Positions 49,715-58,263 of a stretch of 64,000 bases of DNA are shown here, one piece after another (positions within the stretch are counted from its first letter, which is position 1; every line of letters starts with the position of its first letter). The DNA is taken from NCBI RefSeq assembly GCF_021401085.1, contig NZ_JACBFP010000008.1, forward strand, positions 62,001-126,000. The letters run 5' to 3'. Under the pieces are notes generated by a model that was not told the DNA's origin, made no database searches, and worked only from the letters and a program-made list of their open reading frames with translations. The position numbers were made by a program, and so were the translations under genes. Source of the DNA: Chryseobacterium sp. R2A-55. GTDB lineage: Bacteria > Bacteroidota > Bacteroidia > Flavobacteriales > Weeksellaceae.

Positions 49715-51874
49715 TGTTCAGAAAACGAACCCCTGCAATTCTATTTGGACGGATTAGCCAATAGCAATGAGTTTAGTTTATTGTTAGGTTATTACAGTTC
49801 ATCCGCTATCAACTTGCTTTCTGTTGGCTTTGCCACTTTTATCAGTAAAGGTGGGAAAATGAAAATGGTTATCAATCATTTGCTTTCGGCTAAGGATAAA
49901 GAAGCAATTTCCCGAGTAGAAGATAATCCCAATGAAATAAGAGTATTTGATTTAACGGATATTGTTTCGCTAGGAAGAGTACTTGATGAATACGATACAC
50001 ACTTTTTTGAATGTTTGGCATATTTAATAGCTGAAAAACGCATTGAAATAAAGGTTATCAAACCCAAAAACGGAAAAGGAATAGCCCATTACAAATCAGG
50101 CGTTTTTAGTGATGGTCAAGATGCAGTAGGCTATCAAGCATCTTGCAACTTTACCTATTATGGTCTTTCTGAAAATATAGAACAACTGGAAGCATTTTTG
50201 AGTTGGGAAAATGGCAGGTCAAACAAACTGATTAAAAAGCAACTTAAACTCATTGATGACTATTTCGCTGAAAAGGATGAAGATGTTGAATATATCCCTG
50301 TTAGTGACATTGAAGTCGTTCTAAAAGACAGATTTGGAAAGAAAGACATCAATGAATTACTTGTTCAGGAAGAACAACTTCTAAAAAAGAAACAGAGTTT
50401 GATTTCAAACCCTAAGCTCAAAAAAACAATTACCAAGCTTTTTAGTGAAATTGAGATTATTAGACGAACGCCAAAATTCCCCTATTCAGAAGGTCCGAGA
50501 GAATATCAGATTAATGCTTACAACAGTTGGGTAGCCAATAATTACAAAGGATTGTTTGCAATGGCAACAGGTACAGGTAAAACAATAACTTCCCTAAACT
50601 GCCTATTGAATGAATACAAGAAAACAGGAATTTATAGAGCTATTATAACCGTACCAACAACAGCCTTAGTTGAACAATGGAAAAAAGAGTGTGCCAAGTT
50701 TAATTTTAAAAACATCATCACAGTCAGTTCAAAAGAGAATTGGGATAATAATCTTGCGTTTTTCAATACCGCTTCAAAACTAATTGATACCTCATATATC
50801 GTCATTGTTACTTATGCTTCTTTACCAAGACCAAAGTTTCAAAGCTACTTTACCCAGCTTCCTAAAGACACGATTTTAATTGCTGATGAAACGCATAATT
50901 TAGGTTCTCAAGGACTTTTAAGATTGCTACCAAACATACATCTTGAAAAACGAATTGGATTGTCTGCAACTCCACATAGAAAATTTGACGAAGTAGGAAA
51001 TCAAGCCATTCAAGAGTTTTTTAATGATGAGCCACCATACATTGTTTCCTATTCAATGGAGGAAGCCTTAAAAATTGGATGGCTTTGTAATTATACTTAC
51101 TATCCGCATATTGTAAAGCTCACAGACCAAGAGATGGAGAAGTACAAGGAACTTTCTCTTCAACTATTGCGAATGGGATTGTTCGATAAAGAAACAGGTA
51201 CTTTCAGAAGCACTCCTGAAATAGAGAAAAAACTGCTCGAAAGAAAACGAATCATACACAAGGCAGCCAATAAATTAGAAGCCTTCAAAGCCATTCTTAA
51301 AAATGAATTTGTCAAACGTAAAAATTTAAAATACACTTTGGTATATGTGCCAGAAGGCATAGAATCAATTTTTGACGAATCGGATTTTAGCGTTGAAACA
51401 GAGGATGAAAACAAGTTGATTAACGAATATACGAAAGCAGTAAGCCAAACAGATGATTCTGTAATGGTCAAACAATTTACTGCAAATTCTACTAACCGAG
51501 AGGAAATCTTAAAGAACTTTGAACAAAGTAATATTCACGTTTTAACCTCAATGAAATGTTTGGATGAAGGTGTGGATGTTCCACGTTCTGAACTTGCGAT
51601 ATTTTGTGCAAGTACTGGTAATCCAAGACAATTTATCCAAAGAAGAGGAAGAGTTTTGCGATTGCACAAAGATAAAATTCACGCAACCATTCACGATTTA
51701 GTAGTTGTGCCGGAAGTTTCAGATGAAAGCACTTTTGATATGGAAAAAGGGCTTGTAAAAAAAGAATTGGAGCGAGTAGTTGACTTTGCTAATCTGGCAA
51801 TGAACAAAACGGACACCTACGAAACGCTGAAAAACATTTTGGACTACTACAACCTAAACCTTAACGATTTATAA
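49715..51874 (+). CDS. PLD-like nuclease - SF2 helicase (5'-truncated)
   Basis: The frame is open from 49715 (after TAA) and reads CSENEPLQFYLDGLANSNEF without an ATG; the first usable start is TTG at 49745, giving 709 residues. The N-terminal region is a PLD-like nuclease: H-Y-K (115-117) in IAHYKSGVFSDG and SCN (133-135) in YQASCNFTYYG. The SF2 helicase motifs follow: ATGTGKT (about 274-280), ADETHNLG (about 380), GLSATPHR (about 405), FIQRRGRVLR (about 630). As I recall the family, a short N-terminal stretch precedes QFYLDGL. It was probably lost at the cargo junction, so expression needs checking. Confidence 0.75.
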   Translation, partial: CSENEPLQFYLDGLANSNEFSLLLGYYSSSAINLLSVGFATFISKGGKMKMVINHLLSAKDKEAISRVEDNPNEIRVFDLTDIVSLGRVLDEYDTHFFECLAYLIAEKRIEIKVIKPKNGKGIAHYKSGVFSDGQDAVGYQASCNFTYYGLSENIEQLEAFLSWENGRSNKLIKKQLKLIDDYFAEKDEDVEYIPVSDIEVVLKDRFGKKDINELLVQEEQLLKKKQSLISNPKLKKTITKLFSEIEIIRRTPKFPYSEGPREYQINAYNSWVANNYKGLFAMATGTGKTITSLNCLLNEYKKTGIYRAIITVPTTALVEQWKKECAKFNFKNIITVSSKENWDNNLAFFNTASKLIDTSYIVIVTYASLPRPKFQSYFTQLPKDTILIADETHNLGSQGLLRLLPNIHLEKRIGLSATPHRKFDEVGNQAIQEFFNDEPPYIVSYSMEEALKIGWLCNYTYYPHIVKLTDQEMEKYKELSLQLLRMGLFDKETGTFRSTPEIEKKLLERKRIIHKAANKLEAFKAILKNEFVKRKNLKYTLVYVPEGIESIFDESDFSVETEDENKLINEYTKAVSQTDDSVMVKQFTANSTNREEILKNFEQSNIHVLTSMKCLDEGVDVPRSELAIFCASTGNPRQFIQRRGRVLRLHKDKIHATIHDLVVVPEVSDESTFDMEKGLVKKELERVVDFANLAMNKTDTYETLKNILDYYNLNLNDL

Positions 51875-51884
51875 AATTAATCTT

Positions 51885-52115
51885 ATGGCAAGAAAAGACG
51901 ATATACTTAAAAGTTTTTTAACCCACGAGCTACTTGAAAACAAGTATGAGCTTAAACAGGAAGTTCTGCCAAAAACCGTGAGAGAAGCATTAAACTCTGA
52001 TAAACCTATTGTCAAAGCAATTGCATTGATAGTAGAAGGTTTGGACGGTACTTCCCAAGTTACAGATTCTGTGTTGCGAAATCAAGTTACTCAATTTTTA
52101 AATGAGGCTTTATGA
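51885..52115 (+). CDS. Small protein between helicase and ATPase genes
   Basis: 76 residues, helical and charged: ILKSFLTHELLENKYELKQE, then VREALNSDKPIVKAIALIVE. No family recognised. The ATPase start overlaps its stop by 4 bases, so it is coupled and probably part of the complex. The start is 10 bases after the helicase stop. Confidence 0.65.
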   Translation: MARKDDILKSFLTHELLENKYELKQEVLPKTVREALNSDKPIVKAIALIVEGLDGTSQVTDSVLRNQVTQFLNEAL

Positions 52116-54262
52116 TAATCAGAAAAATACAAATTGATAATTACCTCTGTTATTACGATACCAATACTTTTGAATTATCGGAAGGTTTAAACATTATCCT
52201 TGGTGAAAACGGAGAGGGTAAAACAAAATTCTTTGAAGCGGTTGATTGGCTTTTCAATGGTGAGAATAGAGAATTAGATATGCTGGTTTCTGCAAAAAAA
52301 CTAAATGAAACAGAAATCGGTGATAGTTTTCGTGTAAGGATTTCAATGACCGTAGAACAATATGGAGAGAAAAGTATCATCACAAAATCTTTTCTTGCAA
52401 AAAAGGAAAAAGCAAATGAATGTTCGACTTCAAGTTTTATGATTGAAGGCATTTCTGAAAATAGTGCTGGTGAAAGAACTCAAGTGGATGGTCAAGCTCT
52501 TTTGGACAGAATATTCCCTTTTCAAATCAGAAAGTATTCAATGTTCAAAGGTGAAGCGGAACTTAATATTTTTGAAAGTGATAGTGCATTAGCAAACCTT
52601 ATAAATCTATTCTCAGAAGCGAAGCATTACGATAAATATTCTGAAAAGGGAGCTTTTTTACGAGAGAAAGCAGAAAAAGCAGTAGAAGATTCTTCAAAGC
52701 TTGATAAAAAGAATGAAGCACTTTATAAAAAGCTTGCAGGGGATATTATTTATTTGGAGAGAGAGAAAGCAAAGTATCTTGTTCATTTGAATTCCACGGA
52801 AGAAGAAATCAGAAAAATTGAAGGCAATTTACAATTAGCAGAAAGTCACGTTAGCAACGCAGATGCTTTAGAAACGCTTAACAAGCGAATTAAGGACATT
52901 GAAGAAAGAATTTCATATTTAGCAGGCAGAATAGATGAAAACTACACTACTTCCCTATTTGACGAAAATTGGATTTTAGTAAATTTTGAATCATTCCATA
53001 AGGAGTTTGCAGAAAAAGTATCCGCACATAGCAAAACAAGAAGAGAACTTCAATCGGCTTTTGACAAACAAAAAGGGATTATAGAGGGAGAGAAAAAAGC
53101 AAAAGCAGAATTATTAAATAATGCTATTCCGCTTCCTAATAACATTCCTTCAAAAGCAATTATGGAAGAAATGTTGAAAGATGAAATTTGTAAAGTGTGC
53201 AATCGTGAAGCTAAAAAGGGTTCTGATGCTTACGAGTTTATGATGAAAAGACTGAAAACCTATTTAGAAAGTCAAGTTACAGAAGAAAATGAACCCGATA
53301 AAGACGAACCTCTTTTTAAATATGATTATACAAATAGGCTTGATAACTTGAGTATTAGCCACGAAGACAACCTTAAAAATCTTAGATTAATAAGAACAAA
53401 AATCAAAGAACTATTTGAATTTAATGATGACCGCAAAAAAGACATTGAAGAGCTGAATGAACAATTAGAAAAAGAAAAAACAGAAAGAGAAAAAATATTA
53501 GGCAATTCAAGTATTGGTGCTGAGAAATTAAGTGATGTACTAAAAAATTACAATGCTTGGCAAAGAGACCTTAAAAATCGGAATCAAGACCAAGTGGACT
53601 ATACAACAAAATTGAAAAGTCTTGAATCTGAATTAAAAGCAAAGAAGGAAGAAAAAGATAAAATTGATACAAGTTCAGCTAACTCTTTCTTGATTAAGAC
53701 AAGAAACATCTTGCGTGACATTGAAATTATTTTTATAGATACCAAGGAGAAGAAATTTGATGAATTTATTGAGAAGCTTCAAACAAAATCAAACAACTTT
53801 TTCAAGACCATCAACATTGATGCTTTCACTGGTACAATTGTCTTTACAAGAAGAAACAAGGTAAATCGTACTATAGTAGAAGTAGAATTGCAAGAAGATG
53901 GCAGGACTTTCTATAAGCCAAACCAATCATTGTTAACTTCAATGCATATTTCAATCTTATTTGCAATTTCTGAATTGGCATCAGAAATTAAAGAAGAAAA
54001 TTTTCCAATGATTTTTGATGCTCCGACTTCATCGTTTGGAGAAAACAAAACAGCTCAATTTTTGAACTTGATTTTTGAAACCGAAAATCAGAAAATTCTA
54101 CTTATCAAAGATTTTCTGCACACAGACAAAGCAACAAAAACGCTTTCCATCAAAAAAGAATTTGAGAATGTTAGAAGAGACAAGGCATTTTGGGTGAAAT
54201 TAGAAAGACCTTTTGATCCAAACAACTTGAAAACAATTAACTCACAAGTAATTACATTGTAA
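52112..54262 (+). CDS. DndD/Rad50-like ABC ATPase with a zinc-hook motif
   Basis: 716 residues. Walker A is GENGEGKT (31-38). Coiled coils run at about 185-270 and 400-530 on both sides of a zinc-hook-like CKVC (Cys360, Cys363). The signature region and Walker B are FPMIFDAPTSSFGEN (Asp636), followed by a D-loop-like segment. It is a structural-maintenance type ATPase acting on DNA. With DUF4007 and the helicase it recalls phosphorothioation-linked operons (DndD). The usual DndA and DndC genes are missing, so sulfur modification itself is unproven. Confidence 0.8.
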   Translation: MIIRKIQIDNYLCYYDTNTFELSEGLNIILGENGEGKTKFFEAVDWLFNGENRELDMLVSAKKLNETEIGDSFRVRISMTVEQYGEKSIITKSFLAKKEKANECSTSSFMIEGISENSAGERTQVDGQALLDRIFPFQIRKYSMFKGEAELNIFESDSALANLINLFSEAKHYDKYSEKGAFLREKAEKAVEDSSKLDKKNEALYKKLAGDIIYLEREKAKYLVHLNSTEEEIRKIEGNLQLAESHVSNADALETLNKRIKDIEERISYLAGRIDENYTTSLFDENWILVNFESFHKEFAEKVSAHSKTRRELQSAFDKQKGIIEGEKKAKAELLNNAIPLPNNIPSKAIMEEMLKDEICKVCNREAKKGSDAYEFMMKRLKTYLESQVTEENEPDKDEPLFKYDYTNRLDNLSISHEDNLKNLRLIRTKIKELFEFNDDRKKDIEELNEQLEKEKTEREKILGNSSIGAEKLSDVLKNYNAWQRDLKNRNQDQVDYTTKLKSLESELKAKKEEKDKIDTSSANSFLIKTRNILRDIEIIFIDTKEKKFDEFIEKLQTKSNNFFKTINIDAFTGTIVFTRRNKVNRTIVEVELQEDGRTFYKPNQSLLTSMHISILFAISELASEIKEENFPMIFDAPTSSFGENKTAQFLNLIFETENQKILLIKDFLHTDKATKTLSIKKEFENVRRDKAFWVKLERPFDPNNLKTINSQVITL

Positions 54263-54263
54263 G

Positions 54264-54785
54264 ATGAAGAATTTATTTGAAAAATGGAAAACTAGAATTC
54301 CAAAATACAGTGAGACTCATAAAGACTTATTTACTTCACTTTCTCAAAAGTTTGGTGCAGAAGGTGAGAAGAAAATCAATCTGGGTAAACATTTCAGTAC
54401 CAACTATGAATTATACACCTATGCTTTTTTCTTAGGACTTTACAACAATGAATTTGCTCCAATTCCTGACGGAGAAAAGAAAACAGATTTTAGCCACCAT
54501 ATTCAGCATTGGGGTAGCAAGACGACAGTATTAACACGTAAGGACTTTACCAACTTGCAAGAAAATATGTTTATTGCACTATTAGCAAAAACAGACATTG
54601 ACTTACTAGCCCTTGAAAAAGGAGATTTGGATGAAGATGATGCGGTAAAATTGTTGATTAAAACAATGGAATCTTACACCAACGGAGGACTAATTCTGAT
54701 AAAGGAAAAACTGGAAGAAAACCCAAACTACTTCCTACAACCGACATCATTTTTAAATATGATTTTAGAAACGGAAAAAAAATAG
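54264..54785 (+). CDS. Companion protein of the DndD-like ATPase
   Basis: 173 residues, starting one base after the ATPase stop. Reads ETHKDLFTSLSQKFGAEGEK, then INLGKHFSTNYELYTYAFFL and GLYNNEFAPI. The short tract YELYTYAFFLGLY resembles small proteins that accompany DndD-like ATPases. A DndE-like role is possible but only by analogy. The last gene of the operon. Confidence 0.6.
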   Translation: MKNLFEKWKTRIPKYSETHKDLFTSLSQKFGAEGEKKINLGKHFSTNYELYTYAFFLGLYNNEFAPIPDGEKKTDFSHHIQHWGSKTTVLTRKDFTNLQENMFIALLAKTDIDLLALEKGDLDEDDAVKLLIKTMESYTNGGLILIKEKLEENPNYFLQPTSFLNMILETEKK

Positions 54786-54995
54786 AAATACTACTACCCC
54801 GTTCCCGCGGGATTATATCGCACGGTTATTTACACCGCTATTCTATCCGCCTACCGAAAGACCTCCAATATTGGGATTTCCAAACTTTGTGCAGCCAAAA
54901 ACACGAAACCATGAAGCCCAGAATCACGGGCCTCTGCATATACCCCAAAGATCCAGCGCGTCACCGGAAAATGTGAACACTAAAGCCGTAATCTG

Positions 54996-55253
54996 ATGCT
55001 GAAAATAAAAACCGCCCTGAATCAAGAAAAAGATCAATTGATAGTGAAAACCACTGAAAACATAACCCCGCAAGCCTTCATGAAGTTTTTCCGCAATACC
55101 GAAAAACTCAATCAGCTGACCCCGGAGGACAGAACTGAAATTTTCAGAACGGTATTACTGGGAAGTTCCGATCTGACCAAAGATTTACTGAATGAAATTC
55201 TGAGGGATTATTCCGTTGAACATTTGGAAGTCATCGAGTGTAAATCATGCTAA
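54996..55253 (+). CDS. Small hypothetical protein
   Basis: 85 residues, helical (ITPQAFMKFFRNTEKLNQLT, IFRTVLLGSSDLTKDLLNEI), ending ECKSC. No family recognised. It stands alone between the defence operon and the gene on the other strand. Its composition is nearer to the core genome than that of the cargo genes. Confidence 0.45.
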   Translation: MLKIKTALNQEKDQLIVKTTENITPQAFMKFFRNTEKLNQLTPEDRTEIFRTVLLGSSDLTKDLLNEILRDYSVEHLEVIECKSC

Positions 55254-55456
55254 TTTTAGAAATTCTTCTGAACTTCGTTCGCAATGATCGGTGAAACCTG
55301 CATTTTCACTTCGATTATGCTGCGCTGAGATTTAGAAAAGAGATCGCTTTTTCTGCGCAAGGGACGGCGCTGAAGATTTCATCCAGATTTCAAACGCTGA
55401 TCGCAGGAGGTCTATATTTTTGCCGGTTTAAAACGCTGCGCAAAAACCGGTAAGTT

Positions 55457-55807
55457 TCAGACCTCATCATCATACTCCAGCACGGCGTTTTCAGAAAATA
55501 TTTTGGTCTCCAGTGTTTTCAGCAAAGCATCCATTTGTGCCTCCTCGTCAGAGATCCCGTTATTAACCCGTCTCGGAACCTTAAGAATGATACTGTTTGG
55601 CTCATCAGCATATTCCGAATGCAAGATTTGCCGGATAATCACCCATTTCGCATCAGAATCAAGTTCCTTAAATTCTTTTCTGCTGATTTTTCTTTTCATA
55701 ATAAGTCCGTTTAGTGAATTAAAACCGGGGCAAAAATATTCGTTTTCATTATATAGCCGCATGTAACGGCGCAGTTGTTTATGCAGCCGCAAATCATTCT
55801 TATTCAT
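55457..55807 (-). CDS. Small hypothetical protein
   Basis: 116 residues from MNKNDLRLHKQL; another Met three codons upstream is possible, as is the internal Met of MKRKISRKEF. Reads SRKEFKELDSDAKWVIIRQI, then PRRVNNGISDEEAQMDALL, ending AVLEYDDEV. No family recognised. Confidence 0.45.
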   Translation of the reverse strand: MNKNDLRLHKQLRRYMRLYNENEYFCPGFNSLNGLIMKRKISRKEFKELDSDAKWVIIRQILHSEYADEPNSIILKVPRRVNNGISDEEAQMDALLKTLETKIFSENAVLEYDDEV

Positions 55808-56057
55808 GCCCCACAAATTGAAAAAGAATCTTCACTGAGAAATCCTGCAACTGTTTTATAAAAATACAATATTTTCATCATCCCCGCTCTCCGAAGTGTC
55901 CTGCGAGTCCTTTTAAATGGAAATACTGCACTTTTTGTCAATGGAGGACAGGGGTTCGCGCCGGCAAATCGGCTGCAATTGCCATTATGTTATTTGCTGT
56001 GGCCGAGCGCAGATTTCCGTAATTAATCCTGTTATTAGAAAAACAATTTCAAATCCC

Positions 56058-56111
56058 TTAATGTTACATTTATACTGCTTACGGAATAATGTATTAACTT
56101 TGTAACATTAA
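56058..56111 (+). promoter_or_regulatory. Promoter with paired operators for the XRE-ImmA-PIN operon
   Basis: TTAATGTTACA (56058-56068) and TGTAACATTAA (56101-56111) are exact inverted repeats 43 bases apart, about four helical turns. The -7 box TAACTTTG (56095-56102) overlaps the right one by two bases. A repressor bound to both sites would block the promoter. Confidence 0.7.
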
Positions 56112-56121
56112 AGTAACAGAT

Positions 56122-56460
56122 ATGGACAAGATAATTGGCAAAAACATTAAGGCATTGCGCGAAACATTGGGTTACACTCAGCAGGCTGTTGCAGATTACC
56201 TGGGTATCAACCGTGTTGAACTCAGTTACTATGAGGGTGGTACAAGAACCATTCCCAGTGAAAAATTAACCAAACTCGCCGCATTGTATTCGGTAGATGA
56301 ATATGATTTGTATGAGGAGAATGAAATGCTTTTGAAAACCAATCTTGCTTTTGCTTTCCGTGCAGAAAACCTGACTAATGAGGACCTGACTTCAATCGCT
56401 TCATTTAAAAAAATTGCCACCAATTATTTAAAAATGCAAAAAGCGTTGGCAAATGAATAG
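56122..56460 (+). CDS. XRE-family regulator/antitoxin-like protein
   Basis: 112 residues. The helix-turn-helix KNIKALRETLGYTQQAVADY and LGINRVELSYYEGGTRTIP is followed by a C-terminal helix region. It starts 11 bases after the operator and overlaps the ImmA gene by 8 bases. In XRE-ImmA pairs the peptidase cleaves the repressor, as in ICEBs1 ImmR/ImmA. Confidence 0.85.
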   Translation: MDKIIGKNIKALRETLGYTQQAVADYLGINRVELSYYEGGTRTIPSEKLTKLAALYSVDEYDLYEENEMLLKTNLAFAFRAENLTNEDLTSIASFKKIATNYLKMQKALANE

Positions 56461-57202
56461 TATCGTACTGGAAAAAGAAGCCACTAAATTCAGAACTGTT
56501 AATGGAATTGGAAGTGATGATCCGATAAAATTTAAAAGTCTGTTAAAGAAGCTGAATGTAATCACTGTTTACCGACCATTAGGTGAAAAGTTTTCGGGGA
56601 TGGCCATTAAATTAGAAGAAGACTCGATTACCAACCGGCTGATCCTTGTTAACAACACCCATAGCTTAGGAAAGCAGCATTTTACCATTGCACACGAACT
56701 TTATCATCTTTATATTCAGGCTGGATTTGATTTTATGACTTGCCATACCGGTACGTTTGATAAGAAAGGTGGAGAGGAATATAATGCTGATGTATTCGCT
56801 TCCATTCTTTTGTTGCCGGAGAATGGGGTAAAAGCGCTTATTCCAGACGAGGAAACCGTGAAAGACAAAATTTCCCTTCAGACGATTCTGAAAATAGAAC
56901 AGTATTTCTCCTGTTCAAGATCGGCGTTACTTTACCGTCTCAAAGAGCTCAAGTTGATTACCAGTACATTGTATGAAAAATACCGCATCAATGTAAAAAA
57001 GGGAGCTATTCTCAATGGCTACTCTCTTGATCTTTATGAATCGGGAAATAAAAACCTTGTTTTAGGCAATTATGGTGAACTTGCCAATGAATTGTACAGT
57101 AAGGAAAAAATTTCTGAAAGTCATTTTTACAGTCTGCTAATTGATTTGGGAATGAATGAAAAGGAGTTAGAAAACCTATCGTATGGCGAAGAAGACTGCT
57201 AA
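56453..57202 (+). CDS. ImmA/IrrE family metallopeptidase
   Basis: 249 residues. HFTIAHELYHLYIQ has the HExxH zinc site (about 81-85), and GGEEYNADVFASILLLP holds the third ligand, a Glu/Asp in the downstream helix (about 105-115). The C-terminal half (SRSALLYRLKELKLI and onwards) is a helical, regulator-like region. It probably cleaves the XRE protein encoded just before it and so releases the operon from repression. It overlaps the PIN gene by 20 bases. Confidence 0.85.
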   Translation: MNSIVLEKEATKFRTVNGIGSDDPIKFKSLLKKLNVITVYRPLGEKFSGMAIKLEEDSITNRLILVNNTHSLGKQHFTIAHELYHLYIQAGFDFMTCHTGTFDKKGGEEYNADVFASILLLPENGVKALIPDEETVKDKISLQTILKIEQYFSCSRSALLYRLKELKLITSTLYEKYRINVKKGAILNGYSLDLYESGNKNLVLGNYGELANELYSKEKISESHFYSLLIDLGMNEKELENLSYGEEDC

Positions 57203-57704
57203 AATCATCCTGATTGACGCCGATGTTATTTCCCACTTTATACAAGGTGGGGAAATTCATGCTTTGGGAAGTATTTTCCCGAATAAGATTAAAGTACTTG
57301 ATAAGGTTTATGCAGAACTGGAGCGGTTTCCTAAGAAGAAAACAGAAGTTGACAACCTGTTGAATTTCAAAATTATTGAATTTGAAAAGTTTCCGGAAAA
57401 CAATCAAGACATCAAAAAAGAGTATTTCTACATTAAAAATAAACTGTTTAAAGGAGATGGTGAAAGTGCGTGTCTAGCAGTGGCGAGATACAGCCAAAAC
57501 ATTATCGCCAGCAGCAACCTTTCTGACATTAAAAATTACTGTGAACTGCATAAAGTGGAATATCTTACCACCATGAATTTTCTTTGCGAAGCATTAAAAA
57601 ATGGACTCTTTGATTCTGAACGCTGCGATCGATTTATTGCAAAAGTGATTCAAAAAGGTGGTAAGTTACCAGTTAGTAAAATGGAAGATTATCAATGTGA
57701 CTGA
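57183..57704 (+). CDS. PIN-domain-like toxin candidate
   Basis: 173 residues. PIN features are ILIDADVISHFIQGG (Asp at 12 and 14) near the start, KVYAELERFPKKKTEVDNLL (Glu), and GDGESACLAVARYSQNIIAS, ... SDIKNYCELHKVEYLTTMNF towards the end. The layout is that of PIN nucleases, although the metal ligands should be checked. Encoded third in an XRE-ImmA operon, it would be the effector released when the regulator is cleaved. Confidence 0.65.
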   Translation: MAKKTAKIILIDADVISHFIQGGEIHALGSIFPNKIKVLDKVYAELERFPKKKTEVDNLLNFKIIEFEKFPENNQDIKKEYFYIKNKLFKGDGESACLAVARYSQNIIASSNLSDIKNYCELHKVEYLTTMNFLCEALKNGLFDSERCDRFIAKVIQKGGKLPVSKMEDYQCD

Positions 57705-57719
57705 TTCATTTTCTTGGTT

Positions 57720-58028
57720 TCAGAATGTTAATTTCCATGGAATAAGTGGATTATAACCTGGTCCTAAGAAATATAAAGTATCCGATTGATCTTTTTGTGG
57801 TGCAGGCTGTTCGACAATTTCCACTAGGAATCGCAATTTTGCCATACGGAGTGCATGAATTCTGTCGTGAAGGTAAAATTTTTTCTTGATTGAACTTAGG
57901 AATTCCGGAAGTTCCGGTTTGGACAGATTTTTTACCCGAATCAATATTTGACCTTTTTCGTTTCTTCCGTTGTAGCGAATTTTAAACTTATCTCCCCATT
58001 CGCTTTCGTTGATCATAAGATTTTTCAT
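57720..58028 (-). CDS. Small hypothetical protein
   Basis: 102 residues, basic. Reads NESEWGDKFKIRYNGRNEKG, then DRIHALRMAKLRFLVEIVEQ. No family recognised. It converges on the PIN gene with 15 bases between the stops. Its upstream region holds repeated TTCGACAT sites. Confidence 0.5.
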   Translation of the reverse strand: MKNLMINESEWGDKFKIRYNGRNEKGQILIRVKNLSKPELPEFLSSIKKKFYLHDRIHALRMAKLRFLVEIVEQPAPQKDQSDTLYFLGPGYNPLIPWKLTF

Positions 58029-58130
58029 ATGTTAATCTTTAATTTTGACCAAGATACGACGGTGACCATTTACTTCAGGGTTTGCTTAAGTTCCTGTGGA
58101 ATATCTGCTGGATTTAGAGATGTTGAAATG

Positions 58131-58210
58131 TTCGACATTAGAAAATAGTTATGTCGAAAATATTGAAAATTTCGCATGAGCAGATTAATGTGTTGAAAAT
58201 GGTTCGACAT
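58131..58210. promoter_or_regulatory. Three TTCGACAT sites
   Basis: TTCGACAT (58131-58138) with its complement ATGTCGAA (58151-58158) makes an inverted repeat with a 12-base spacer; a third copy is at 58203-58210. Possible regulator sites upstream of the gene that starts at 58028. Confidence 0.5.
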
Positions 58211-58263
58211 TGGAGAGAACGTCTGAATTTTTAAAAAAAAAATACATAATGTCCAATTTATTT

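Noticed and set aside
41891..54785. A complete Dnd phosphorothioation system
   Set aside because: DUF4007 and a DndD-like ATPase are present, but no cysteine desulfurase (DndA) or PAPS-reductase-like DndC gene is in the window.
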